This document shows positions 55,143 to 63,972 of a stretch of 64,000 bases of DNA, in pieces. Made by a program: the position numbers and the translations under genes. How positions within the stretch are numbered: the stretch's first letter is position 1; the number at the start of each line of letters is the position of its first letter. A model generated the notes under the pieces. It searched no databases, was not told the DNA's origin, and saw nothing but the letters and a program-made list of their open reading frames with translations. Origin of the DNA: CAMDPA01 sp963825625 (GTDB lineage Bacteria > Pseudomonadota > Alphaproteobacteria > Rhizobiales > Hyphomicrobiaceae); assembly GCA_963825625.1 (NCBI GenBank), contig CAWGUF010000019.1, forward strand, positions 124,001 to 188,000, written 5' to 3'.

Positions 55143-56243
55143 TCAGTTTTTTCTGCAGATATCTCTGAGTGCTTTCCAGTCGTCCTGGCTCATCGACGGC
55201 TGGATCGGATAGGTCGGTTGTGCCTCCGCGGTGCGAGCGCGAACATCGGGCTCGGGATGCGTGCGCAGCAGGCTTGGTGTCTTGGATGCGCCTTTCTTGT
55301 CTTCGAGCTTCGAGACCCGTCGGAAGAAATCCGCAAGTCCAATGGGGGAGATGCCGGCCTGCTTCAGGATGCCGAAGGCGGTGGCATCTGCCTCGCGCTC
55401 GGCGGACCGGGTGTAGCTGAATTGCGTGAGGAGGACGCCGATATTGGCGAGTGCGCCGCCGCCGCCGCCCATCATCAATTCAACCGCCGCCGTCAGGCCC
55501 AGCACGCGCACGATTCCGGCCTCGGAATGAAGCCCCAGTCCGTGGCCCATTTCATGCGCCAGAACACCGGCGACCTCGTCCGGGCCCTTGGCGCTCTGGA
55601 TGATAGCCCGTGTCAGTACGATCTGCTCGCCTGGGGCCGCAAATGCGTTGATCAGGCCCCAGTCCAGCACCTTGACGTCGAAGCGTTTGCTGGAGCCGCT
55701 GGCCTTCTCGAGCCGGGCCACCAGCCGATCGAGCGCTGCCCGGCCGGCCGGGGCGTCGCAGACGCGCCGGTCCGTGGCCATGGATGTGATGACCTGCTCG
55801 CCTACGGTCTTGCGCAGAGTGTCGGGCATCAGGCTGGCGACCCAACGTGCAGGCGACAGGTCAGAGAGGTGGATTGCGACGGCGATCAGAGCCACGCCGG
55901 CCGCAACGGCGATCCATGGTCGTGCTGCGCGCCAGCCATAGGAGGCGGACGTGATCTGCGGCGCAGCCTTCGCCAGCGCCTGTGCGAAGCCGGCGTCGGC
56001 GACAAACAGCGTCGCTCCGGGCATGTGACCGTAGGTGACGAGAACATCCGTCGCCTTGCGCGTGACCGGCGCGGCGACACCGAGTGCGCCATAAGGCCAG
56101 ATCAACGCCTCGGATGCACCGGAAGCGTCGATCTGGATGCCGCGGTCAGTGAGGCGGATGTCCACGACCTGGCTCGCCGCGGTCTTGCCGTCGCTGAATT
56201 GGCCCTGCCAGGCAGGGCCTGGTGATGCCTGGTCAGAATGCAT
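55143..56243 (-). CDS. M48-family membrane metalloprotease
   Basis: A 366-residue protease. An N-terminal domain of about 100 residues is followed by one membrane helix (WIAVAAGVALIAVAIHL, about 110-126) and the zinc peptidase domain with HEMGH at 230-234 and the third ligand Glu in the SAEREADATAFG segment near 287. M48 enzymes degrade misfolded envelope proteins. Its start overlaps the end of the DUF898 gene by 11 bases, so both are translated together; this DUF898-M48 pairing is known from other proteobacteria. Confidence 0.9.
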   Translation of the reverse strand: MHSDQASPGPAWQGQFSDGKTAASQVVDIRLTDRGIQIDASGASEALIWPYGALGVAAPVTRKATDVLVTYGHMPGATLFVADAGFAQALAKAAPQITSASYGWRAARPWIAVAAGVALIAVAIHLSDLSPARWVASLMPDTLRKTVGEQVITSMATDRRVCDAPAGRAALDRLVARLEKASGSSKRFDVKVLDWGLINAFAAPGEQIVLTRAIIQSAKGPDEVAGVLAHEMGHGLGLHSEAGIVRVLGLTAAVELMMGGGGGALANIGVLLTQFSYTRSAEREADATAFGILKQAGISPIGLADFFRRVSKLEDKKGASKTPSLLRTHPEPDVRARTAEAQPTYPIQPSMSQDDWKALRDICRKN

Positions 56244-57378
56244 CGATGTCGAACGCCTGTGCCAAACCTTCGCCGCGCCTGGCGGCATCCTCTGCCCGTT
56301 GCGCGATCGACTCCAACAGTGCGTTGCCGTCGATCGATAGACGCTCAACCATATAGCGCGCGGATCTGGCCTGGGCGATAGGTGTCAGCAGGCCGAGGGT
56401 CAAGAAGACCAACAGAAAGTTTGATATTCCGAGCCAGATCAGGCTGCCGGCCGTTGCCCGGCCGCGAAAGGAGGCATCCTCGAAGTGGGTATGCTCGGCG
56501 AAGTGGTTCATCATGCGCGCCCGGTACCAGCCGCTCAGGAACATGTAGAGCAGGGTCGCGACGAACAGGGTGCCGTAGATGACGAGCAGCAGCGCGGCTA
56601 TGCTGCTGGCCGAGGTCGGGCCGGTCTGGAGCTGCCTGGGGTCGACGCCCAGCAGCGGAATCAATGCAAACCAACTGCCGATCAGCAGTCCGAGAATGAG
56701 GAGGCCACCGAACCACAGGATCGCGAAGCGGCTGTAGAGCGGGCCAGAGCCGGCAGTGAAGCGGAACGGGACGCTGCCGAAGCGCATGTCGTCGGTCAGG
56801 CGTGACTGCAACTTTGCCGAGCGCCATGGCGAGGCCCAGCCGAGCGTCAGCGGGATCAGCAGCCCGGTCCAGAAATAGGTCCAGGCGAACGACCAAGAGT
56901 TGCCCTCCATGCCACCGCGAATGCCTCGCCAACTGGTTCGGGACAGGCGGTAGCGTTGTGCCCGGTAGGTGGCGACGCCTGCGAGCAGGAAGAAGGCGGC
57001 GTAGAGGATGACCTGAAAGACCTGGAGTGCGGTCGACTTGGGGCCGAAGGCGGCGCCGACGGCGAAAGACAGCAGGATGACAGGCAGCACAACGACCGCG
57101 AATACGATCAGGAAGCCAAGGAACAGCTCCTTGCCGGTGCCAGTGTATTGCAATGGCTCGCCATTCAGCCGGGCGGCCGACCAGATCCGACGTCGCACCT
57201 CTGTCTTGCCCCAGAAGCCATAGATACCCAGCGTGATCAGCCGCAGCAGAAAATTCTTGATGCTGAGCCCGATCATGCCCGGCGGTGCCGACCAGTCGAG
57301 TTGCATGTTGCCTGTCGGCGGCGGTTGGGAGGCGTCATTCGGGACGGAAGGCGGATTGTTGAGACTGGAAACGGTCAT
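56233..57378 (-). CDS. DUF898 (YjgN-like) multi-pass membrane protein
   Basis: A 381-residue membrane protein of the DUF898 family. Typical elements are the N-terminal NFLLRLITLGIYGFWGKTEVRR, GNSWSFAWTYFWTGLLIPLTLG, and the C-terminal NFLLVFLTLGLLTPIAQARSARYM repeat; about seven helices are predicted. The function is unknown. GGAGA lies before the ATG at 57378. It is the first gene of a two-gene operon with the M48 protease, which suggests a role in envelope quality control. Confidence 0.88.
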   Translation of the reverse strand: MTVSSLNNPPSVPNDASQPPPTGNMQLDWSAPPGMIGLSIKNFLLRLITLGIYGFWGKTEVRRRIWSAARLNGEPLQYTGTGKELFLGFLIVFAVVVLPVILLSFAVGAAFGPKSTALQVFQVILYAAFFLLAGVATYRAQRYRLSRTSWRGIRGGMEGNSWSFAWTYFWTGLLIPLTLGWASPWRSAKLQSRLTDDMRFGSVPFRFTAGSGPLYSRFAILWFGGLLILGLLIGSWFALIPLLGVDPRQLQTGPTSASSIAALLLVIYGTLFVATLLYMFLSGWYRARMMNHFAEHTHFEDASFRGRATAGSLIWLGISNFLLVFLTLGLLTPIAQARSARYMVERLSIDGNALLESIAQRAEDAARRGEGLAQAFDIDAF

Positions 57379-57953
57379 CGGAGATCTCCGAATGAAATGG
57401 ATCTGAGCCTGATCCTTTTGCATAATTTGACAGGCGATATGACCAATGGTGATATCACCCGTCACGCGAATGCATCGGCTCCATTATTCAACACGCACAA
57501 CTTGTCTATGTGAGCGGAACGTTCCAGAGCCGAAGCTATTCTGTAGTTGCGCGGCGACGCAAGGAAGTTCCCTCGGCAGGTGTTGCACGACTGCCTGATT
57601 TCCCATCATTCGTTAACTGTGTCAGCACTGCAACGGTATCGATTGCCGTGTGCCTCTATTGAGCCACAAACCGTCATCATGAATGCAGGATGAAGGCTGA
57701 AGCCGCAGGCGCGGCTGAAGGAAATGCGGATCGTCACGGACCGGCAGAGTTCGGTATGGCAGGGCAACCCGAGGGCTTGCACGCGGGCTTTCGCACGGCC
57801 TGCTGTGCAGGCGTGGTGGTTGGGTGCGTCCTCGTACGCTGGCACCTGTGAACGGCGTTAGAGGACGTGCATGGCGGGAAGCAGGTGTCGGACGATCATT
57901 GGAAATAGATCGAAATAGCGGGGCTTAAGATGGCGGCAGGTAGCAACTGAACA
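57379..57953. other. 575-base intergenic region with palindromes, no gene seen
   Basis: It separates the divergent DUF898 operon and ilvD. The left third is AT-richer. Perfect palindromes GGTGATATCACC (57448-57459) and GGAACGTTCC (57516-57525) are present. No frame has coding character. A long leader of about 490 bases before ilvD would result if the promoter at 57427 drives it. Confidence 0.4.
57427..57455 (+). promoter_or_regulatory. consensus-like sigma-70 promoter overlapping a palindrome
   Basis: TTGACA at 57427-57432, a 17-base spacer, then TGATAT at 57450-57455. The -10 box is inside the perfect 12-bp palindrome GGTGATATCACC (57448-57459), which would let a dimeric regulator block it. 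The promoter points toward ilvD. Confidence 0.45.
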
Positions 57954-59678
57954 ATGACAAAATATGAATTCGACAAATCGAAGCTGCCGAGCCGTCACGT
58001 CACGGAAGGGCCTTCGCGTGCGCCGCACCGCTCCTACTACTATGCGATGGGGCTGAGCGAGGAGCAGATCCACCGGCCACTGGTAGGTGTGGTCAGCGCC
58101 TGGAACGAGGCCGCGCCCTGCAACATCGCCCTGATGCGCCAGGCGCAGTCCGCCAAGAAGGGCGTGGACGAGGCCGGCGGCACGCCGCGCGAGTTCTGCA
58201 CCATCACGGTGACCGATGGCATCGCGATGGGCCACCAGGGCATGAAATCGTCGCTGGTGTCGCGGGAGGTGATCGCCGATTCGATCGAGCTCACCATGCG
58301 CGGTCACTGCTACGACGCCTTCGTGGGCATCGCCGGCTGCGACAAGTCGTTGCCGGGCGTGATGATGGCCCAGCTTCGCCTGAACGTGGCGAGTGTGTTC
58401 ATGTACGGCGGCTCGATCATGCCGGGCAGGTTCCATGGCAAGGACGTCACCGTCGTCGACGTGTTCGAAGGCGTTGGAATGCACGCCGCCGGCAAAATGT
58501 CGGACGAAGAGTTGTTTGAGCTCGAGTGCGTGGCTTGTCCGGGGGCTGGCGCCTGTGGCGGCCAGTTCACTGCCAATACGATGGCGTGCGTGTCCGAGGC
58601 GATCGGTCTCGCACTGCCTGGCTCGGCTGGTGCGCCGGCGCCTGACACGCGGCGTGACCATTATGCGGTGGAGAGCGGCAAGGCGGTGATGCGTCTGCTG
58701 GCCGACGGCATCCGTCCCCGCGATATCGCTACGCGCAAGGCGTTCGAGAACGCCGCTGTGATCGTCGCGGCGACCGGCGGGTCGACCAACGCGGCGCTAC
58801 ACCTGCCGGCGATGGCGCATGAGGCCGGCATCAAGTTCGACTTGTTCGACGTCGCCGAGATCTTCAAGCGCACGCCCTACATTGCCGACCTGAAGCCAGG
58901 CGGGAAATACGTCGCCAAGGACGTGTTCGATATCGGTGGCGTGCCGCAGATCATGAGGGCGCTGCTCGACGGTGGCCTGCTGCACGAGGATTGCCTGACC
59001 GTCTCCGGCAAGACGATCAAGGAGAACCTCAAGGATGTGAAGTTCAACCGCGACCAGAAGGTGGTTTATCCGGTCTCCAGTCCGATCACGCCGACCGGCG
59101 GCGTTGTCGGCCTCAAGGGATCGCTCGCGCCGGAGGGTGCGATCGTAAAGGTCGCGGGCATGAAGGTGCTGAAGTTCAAGGGGCCGGCTCGCTGCTTCGA
59201 TTGCGAGGAAGATGCGTTCGCCGCGGTCGAGAAGCGTCAGATCAAGGACGGCGAGGTGATCGTCATCCGGTACGAAGGGCCCAAGGGCGGGCCGGGCATG
59301 CGTGAGATGCTCTCCACCACTGCCGCGCTTTACGGCCTTGGCCAGGGCGAGAAGGTAGCGCTGATCACCGATGGGCGGTTCTCGGGTGGCACGCGCGGCT
59401 TCTGCATTGGCCACGTTGGACCGGAGGCGGCGGTCGGCGGTCCGATCGCGCTGCTCAAAGATGGCGATATCATTGTGATCGATGCAGAGAACGGCGTGCT
59501 GGATCTCGAGGTTCCGGAGAGCGAGCTCGAGGCAAGGCGACGCGCCTGGAAAGCGCCCAGAAATATCCATCAGAGCGGCGTGTTGCGGAAGTATGCGGAC
59601 CAGGTGGGTCCGGCGTGGAGTGGAGCGGTCACTCACCCCGGGGCGGCGGAGGAAGTGGTGTGTTATGCGGATATCTAA
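57954..59678 (+). CDS. ilvD: dihydroxy-acid dehydratase
   Basis: A 574-residue IlvD/Edd-family iron-sulfur dehydratase. Cluster and metal ligands are in EAAPCNIALM, FVGIAGCDKSLPGVMMA and ECVACPGAGACGGQFTANTM; the C-terminal domain has ALITDGRFSGGTRGFCIGHV. It converts 2,3-dihydroxy-isovalerate and related acids to 2-oxo acids in branched-chain amino-acid synthesis. The length and motifs match IlvD; sugar-acid dehydratases of the same family cannot be fully excluded. It overlaps the next gene by 14 bases. Confidence 0.92.
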   Translation: MTKYEFDKSKLPSRHVTEGPSRAPHRSYYYAMGLSEEQIHRPLVGVVSAWNEAAPCNIALMRQAQSAKKGVDEAGGTPREFCTITVTDGIAMGHQGMKSSLVSREVIADSIELTMRGHCYDAFVGIAGCDKSLPGVMMAQLRLNVASVFMYGGSIMPGRFHGKDVTVVDVFEGVGMHAAGKMSDEELFELECVACPGAGACGGQFTANTMACVSEAIGLALPGSAGAPAPDTRRDHYAVESGKAVMRLLADGIRPRDIATRKAFENAAVIVAATGGSTNAALHLPAMAHEAGIKFDLFDVAEIFKRTPYIADLKPGGKYVAKDVFDIGGVPQIMRALLDGGLLHEDCLTVSGKTIKENLKDVKFNRDQKVVYPVSSPITPTGGVVGLKGSLAPEGAIVKVAGMKVLKFKGPARCFDCEEDAFAAVEKRQIKDGEVIVIRYEGPKGGPGMREMLSTTAALYGLGQGEKVALITDGRFSGGTRGFCIGHVGPEAAVGGPIALLKDGDIIVIDAENGVLDLEVPESELEARRRAWKAPRNIHQSGVLRKYADQVGPAWSGAVTHPGAAEEVVCYADI

Positions 59679-60699
59679 TCTGACGGCTCTGCGGGTGGGT
59701 GCAGTTGCTCTGCTACTCGCTCTCAGCGCTCAAGCTACGCTGGCGAGGGATGGGCGAACGCCACATTTCGCGTCGGCGGATGACGCCTACCGGCAGGCGC
59801 TGGGCTCGTGGCGGGGTGGCTACGTCGAGCAGGCCATACCTGCTTTCCGGTTTGCCGCAGGCAAAGGCAATTTCCTGGCCAAGTTCTATCTGGCGCGCAT
59901 CCTGTCGGACAGCGGGACCCCCTATACGGACCACCCGGCTGCCTATCGGATATACAACGAAATGGCCAGGGCCTACATCAACGTAGATCCCGACGACGAC
60001 CGGCGTGCTCCGTTTGTGGCGCGCGCACTGTCAGCCCTTGCACGCTACGTCAAGGACGGGCTGCCGGAGATCGGGGTCAAGCCCGACCCTGCTCGAGCTG
60101 CAGAGTTTCTGCGGCATGCGGCGCAGTTCTTCAACGATGAGGATGCGCAATTCGAGTTGGCGAAGCTCTATCTCACGGGCGAGGGCGTTCCGAAGGACCC
60201 GCAAGTCGCGATGCATTGGCTGTCGGTGCCAACGCAGCGGGGACATGCCGGGGCGCAGGCGTTCCTGGCCGATATCTACTGGCGGGGACTGCAATGGCGC
60301 GATGCTGGGGGCCGCAAGCACGTGATTCGCCGGGATCCGCTGCGCGCATTCGCGCTGATCTCGGTTGCAGTCGAGCATGCGCCCGATCGGGACCGGATCT
60401 GGATCGAGGATATCTACCAGAACATCTTTTGTGGCGCTTCCAGCGGGACCCGCTTCCAAGCGCAGGGGATGGTGGCTGACTGGCGCAAGAAATACGGCCG
60501 CAATCTGCCGCAGCCGAGCGTAGGCATCGGGCCGCTCGCACCCAAGGCGGTGCGATCCTGCAGCAACGGTGAGTCGGTACCGCCGCCGCTGGTGCGCTAT
60601 GAAGAAGCAAGCCCGATGCGCCCGGCCGCAGGGCCGCGGGTGATGCAAGGAGGCATGCTGGGTAACGGTGTCATGGGTGTTGGTGCGTCGCGGCGGTAG
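59665..60699 (+). CDS. ExoR-like periplasmic SEL1-repeat protein
   Basis: A 344-residue secreted protein with signal peptide VGAVALLLALSAQATLA. The mature part has several SEL1 repeats (AIPAFRFAAGKGNFLAKFYLA; AAQFFNDEDAQFELAKLYLT; PTQRGHAGAQAFLADIYW). The overall pattern, with DAYRQALGSWRGGYVEQA at the start and RRDPLRAFALISVAVEHAP near the end, resembles ExoR of Rhizobium, a periplasmic inhibitor of the ExoS-ChvI two-component system. The start is inside ilvD, with GGAGGAAG upstream, so it is cotranscribed with ilvD. The ExoR link is by architecture, not proven. Confidence 0.72.
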   Translation: MRISNLTALRVGAVALLLALSAQATLARDGRTPHFASADDAYRQALGSWRGGYVEQAIPAFRFAAGKGNFLAKFYLARILSDSGTPYTDHPAAYRIYNEMARAYINVDPDDDRRAPFVARALSALARYVKDGLPEIGVKPDPARAAEFLRHAAQFFNDEDAQFELAKLYLTGEGVPKDPQVAMHWLSVPTQRGHAGAQAFLADIYWRGLQWRDAGGRKHVIRRDPLRAFALISVAVEHAPDRDRIWIEDIYQNIFCGASSGTRFQAQGMVADWRKKYGRNLPQPSVGIGPLAPKAVRSCSNGESVPPPLVRYEEASPMRPAAGPRVMQGGMLGNGVMGVGASRR

Positions 60700-60796
60700 G
60701 TGATCGACGCATTCGCCAGTCCCGCGCTGGGGTCCGTCCGGTACGCACCGAAGACGACCTCGATGGTCTGCAGTTGCCCGAGCGCGTGTAAAAAAG

Positions 60797-60828
60797 AAGG
60801 GCCCCCTTCCTTGCGGAAGAGGGCCCTT
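60797..60828. terminator. intrinsic bidirectional terminator
   Basis: AAGGGCCCCCTTCC / GGAAGAGGGCCCTT form a 14-bp stem with one mismatch and loop TTGC. An A-run (AAAAA) precedes it and TTTG…GTTTT follows, so it can work in both directions. It ends the ilvD-exoR-like operon and lies between it and the small reverse frame at 60886. Confidence 0.7.
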
Positions 60829-60885
60829 TGGGCGTTTTGGGAGCGCTGGGAATTGGACGGCCGGGGAGGGCGGCCGGCCAGCCGG

Positions 60886-61071
60886 TCAGCGTGGGACGGC
60901 TGGCGAAATCATGGAGACCGATCCAGTGACGGCTGCATTCCGTCCGGCCGAAGCCGAAACCAGGAGCGATCCTGTGAGAAGGCAGCAGGCGACGGAGAGG
61001 CAGGCGAGTGCGGTGCACTTCGTCAGCGTCGTGCGCCTATCCTTCTCCATCATCGCGCCATGCAGGTCCAT
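60886..61071 (-). CDS. small secreted-type protein, doubtful
   Basis: A 61-residue frame with a hydrophobic stretch (ALACLSVACCLLTGSLLVSA) after a basic N terminus (MEKDRRTTLTK), resembling a signal peptide followed by only 15 residues. It converges on the ilvD operon and faces the terminator at 60797. No good ribosome-binding site is seen. Kept because the signal-like pattern is stronger than expected by chance. Confidence 0.35.
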   Translation of the reverse strand: MDLHGAMMEKDRRTTLTKCTALACLSVACCLLTGSLLVSASAGRNAAVTGSVSMISPAVPR

Positions 61072-61449
61072 CGTGTTCTTGTCTCGGTGTCTGTGTGTCG
61101 TTCAGTTGAGCTATTGGTAACCCATAACATATTCTTAGTCTATCGACTCACGAAAACAGGTTTAATTGCCCAAGTGTTAATTTAATACTTTGTTAAGGCG
61201 GCTTAATTCTTTTGCTTTGCTGGGTTTGTCCAGGTGTGTGGTTCACCGATCAAAGGGAGCCTGAATCCGTCGATTGGTTGGTCGCGCAACTCAATCTGAT
61301 GTTGGCGGGATGGCTACGCGTCGAGGGCAGCCGCGCGGTGCGGGCGTGGCCCTGATGCATCCCTGTGGCCATATCGTGCGCAGGGGCCATCGCTGTGCAT
61401 TGGCGCAGGGGGCGGTACGGCTTATAGGGTCGCCTATCGGGTGTTGTCG
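61072..61449. other. AT-rich intergenic region before the cytochrome c/DUF4384 gene
   Basis: GC content drops below 45 % between 61110 and 61220. It includes the inverted repeat TTAAG-GCGG-CTTAA near 61193-61206. No gene is seen. Promoters for the flanking genes are likely here. Confidence 0.4.
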
Positions 61450-63510
61450 ATGCTCCGCTCTCTGGCTGCCGTGATCTTGGTGGACAATGGGGGCGGGTAT
61501 CATTTGGCGGCGAGGAAGCTGGCCGGCGTGCGTCTTGATGGCCGACAGTGGTGGTTTCGGGTGGCAGCGCCTGTGCTGGCTGCGTTGCTGGTGCTGGGAT
61601 CGGGCTCGAGGATGCCGCTTGCGCAAATGCCGCCGGCCGGGCCGGCACAATCTGCAGATGTGCCGTCGCCGAACAACGGCACTCCCGGCGTTCGGGCAGT
61701 TGACGCGCCGGGGGGTGCCAAGCAGGCCGCTCCAGCAAGCCCTGTGTCCCTTGCAAGTCCTGGGTCCCCCGTTGAAGCTGCCGTCGCGGTTCCGCCGCGC
61801 CCGGAAGGGGTTATTGCAGCCAAGGCGTATGGCACATTGGAACGGCATTGCGCCCGTTGCCATCAGGCGGGATTACTGGGCAGCGCGGAAGCCGGCGGTG
61901 GTATCGCCAATATGCTGGCGCTGGAGGAAATCGCTCGCGATCCAGCGCTGATACGCCCTGGCGTGCCGGATGCCTCCGGGCTTTACCTCTCCATTCTGGC
62001 CAATCGAATGCCGCCGGATTCGGGTCACGCCGCGGCAGAAGAGTTGAGGGGGGATGAGCTACAGGCCTTGCGCGACTGGATCAACGAGTTGCCGGTAGAG
62101 GCGGGCGCGCGGTGCGCCGGCCGCAAGCGGGTGGCTCCGGACGAAATCGGGCAGGTGCTCAGCAGTGTCGTCAGCGCGGCCGATCCCGCGACGGCTGAGC
62201 GGCTTCGCTTCATCTCGCTGGCCCATCTTCATAACGCGTGCCTCGAGCGCGAGGCGATCGAGGGGTTCGTTCAAGGGGTTCGGGTGCTCATTGCCGGTTT
62301 CGGGCGGTCTGCCGGACCTGGATCGGTCAAGCGAATCGGGCCGGGCGGGGCCATCCTGGTGCTCGATCTTGCCGAAGCCGGCTGGGTGCCAGCGCAGTGG
62401 GAGGTGCTGGCAGCGGCCGACGCGATGAGGTCGCTGCCGGTTGGTGCGGTCTCGGAGGCCGTGCGGGAGGCTACTCAGTCGCGCTGGCCATTGCTGGCCG
62501 CCGACCGGATGGCGCACAACGCCTTGCAGGGACGCGTGCGAGATATGCTGCAGGACCTTGCAGCGCAGTCAGGGCATGGTTCCGGTTCGGCGTCGCTTGG
62601 CGGCAGGCAGGCTGTGCTCGATGCCGGCAATCCGCAGATGCCTGCTCAGATGGTGCGGCTCGGTCTCGACCCCAAGCTCAGGATCTGGGGGCTGACGCCG
62701 TTGGGAGCGCTTGGTCACGCCTATCGGCGGCCGGCCGATCTGCGGCGCGCAGCGGCTGACTTTGGCATTGAGCCGGAGCAGTTGTTCAAGAACCTCAAGT
62801 CTCTGGACGGGGCCGATGCATTGACGGCGGGTCTACTGCGACAGGGCGTGGCCAGACGGGCGGATGTGGAGCGACTGCTCGTGCGGCTCGCGGCGAGGGA
62901 AGGCCCGCTGGCTGGCAGCCCAGCCCAATCGCCGACAGTATCGATCATTATGCCGCCATCGCCAGACGGGCCTTCGCCGGGGGATGCACAGCCATTCGAC
63001 CTCGCCGTCTGGGGCGATAAAAATGACTACGCGGTCGGTGATCCCGTCGTGCTGCATGCGCAAGCGGGGTCCGATTGCTATCTGACGCTGATCGGGGTGG
63101 ACAAGGACAAGCGCGCCATCGTGCTGTTTCCCAATGACTTCGAGCGCAACAACAAGCTTGCTGCCGGCCAGATCATGCGCGTGCCGGGCGCAGGCGCGGG
63201 CTACGCGTTCCGGTTCGACGACAAGGCGCGGGAGTTGATCGTGGGGATCTGCTCCAAGACCGCAAAGCCGCCCGATAGCATCGTGCATGATTTCGAGCGG
63301 CTGCGGTTTACCGTTCTGGGGGACTGGCAGATCTTCCTGCGCGAACCGCTGCTGCTTGGCGAGGCGGGCCGGGACGATGCTGCAACCGCCGTTCCCAGAC
63401 CGAAGAAAAGGAACAGCAGGCGGGGCAGGAGCGCGAGGAAAGACGCGCCTGCCGCTCCGGTCGAACCCGCCGCGCAGGCGCGGGCAGCGTTCGTCGTCAA
63501 CATCAGGTGA
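61450..63510 (+). CDS. c-type cytochrome / DUF4384 fusion protein
   Basis: A 686-residue secreted protein. A signal sequence (RVAAPVLAALLVLGSGS, about residues 37-53) is followed by a Pro/Ala linker. At 134-138 is CARCH, a covalent haem c site, in a PSCyt1-like cytochrome domain with a later Met in LANRMPPDSG as the possible sixth ligand. The C terminus (about 510-650) is a DUF4384 domain (FDLAVWGDKNDYAVGDPVVL; LIGVDKDKRAIVLFPNDFER), followed by a basic tail. DUF4384 usually accompanies caspase-like or kinase proteins. GTG at 61528 is an alternative start. The combination suggests a periplasmic redox-linked sensor; this is inference. Confidence 0.72.
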   Translation: MLRSLAAVILVDNGGGYHLAARKLAGVRLDGRQWWFRVAAPVLAALLVLGSGSRMPLAQMPPAGPAQSADVPSPNNGTPGVRAVDAPGGAKQAAPASPVSLASPGSPVEAAVAVPPRPEGVIAAKAYGTLERHCARCHQAGLLGSAEAGGGIANMLALEEIARDPALIRPGVPDASGLYLSILANRMPPDSGHAAAEELRGDELQALRDWINELPVEAGARCAGRKRVAPDEIGQVLSSVVSAADPATAERLRFISLAHLHNACLEREAIEGFVQGVRVLIAGFGRSAGPGSVKRIGPGGAILVLDLAEAGWVPAQWEVLAAADAMRSLPVGAVSEAVREATQSRWPLLAADRMAHNALQGRVRDMLQDLAAQSGHGSGSASLGGRQAVLDAGNPQMPAQMVRLGLDPKLRIWGLTPLGALGHAYRRPADLRRAAADFGIEPEQLFKNLKSLDGADALTAGLLRQGVARRADVERLLVRLAAREGPLAGSPAQSPTVSIIMPPSPDGPSPGDAQPFDLAVWGDKNDYAVGDPVVLHAQAGSDCYLTLIGVDKDKRAIVLFPNDFERNNKLAAGQIMRVPGAGAGYAFRFDDKARELIVGICSKTAKPPDSIVHDFERLRFTVLGDWQIFLREPLLLGEAGRDDAATAVPRPKKRNSRRGRSARKDAPAAPVEPAAQARAAFVVNIR

Positions 63511-63546
63511 GGCGGCGTCGCCGTGATCAGGAGGCCGGGCGGTGCA

Positions 63547-63972
63547 TCACAGCGCGGTCAGCTTGGCGAGCACGCGCACAGTGTACCACACTTTCGGCTT
63601 AACCTTGACCGGCTGGCCGTTCATCATCACGCCGAAGACGGCGTACTGCGAAACCGACATCATCTTGTTGCCGGCGACGAAGCGGCGGGCCTCGCCGGCT
63701 TCGGCGACGATCGCCTGGCCAACGGCGCAGGCAGTGGGGTCGTTTGCCCCGGCATTGGTCATGGCAAGTGCCACCTCGAGCGCGAGGCCATCGGCGAGAT
63801 GGGCGCGATACACGCTTTCGGCTTGTGCGGCGGTGTCGCACCAGATGCCGGTGCTCAGCTGCAACGCCTCGGCGCTGGCCGTGGCCGGTGTCAGCGCTGC
63901 GGTGGACACCACTGCGGCGAACACCGTGCTGCGGAGTATGCGAGAAACGGATGCGTCGTTGAGCCTGGACAT
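63547..63972 (-). CDS. small secreted protein, unknown function
   Basis: A 141-residue protein with signal peptide ILRSTVFAAVVSTAALTPATASA. The mature part (EALQLSTGIWCDTAAQAESVYRAHLADG … VSQYAVFGVMMNG … VWYTVRVLAKL) contains two cysteines that may form a disulfide. I do not recognise a family. It converges on the cytochrome/DUF4384 gene with 36 bases between them. Confidence 0.65.
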   Translation of the reverse strand: MSRLNDASVSRILRSTVFAAVVSTAALTPATASAEALQLSTGIWCDTAAQAESVYRAHLADGLALEVALAMTNAGANDPTACAVGQAIVAEAGEARRFVAGNKMMSVSQYAVFGVMMNGQPVKVKPKVWYTVRVLAKLTAL

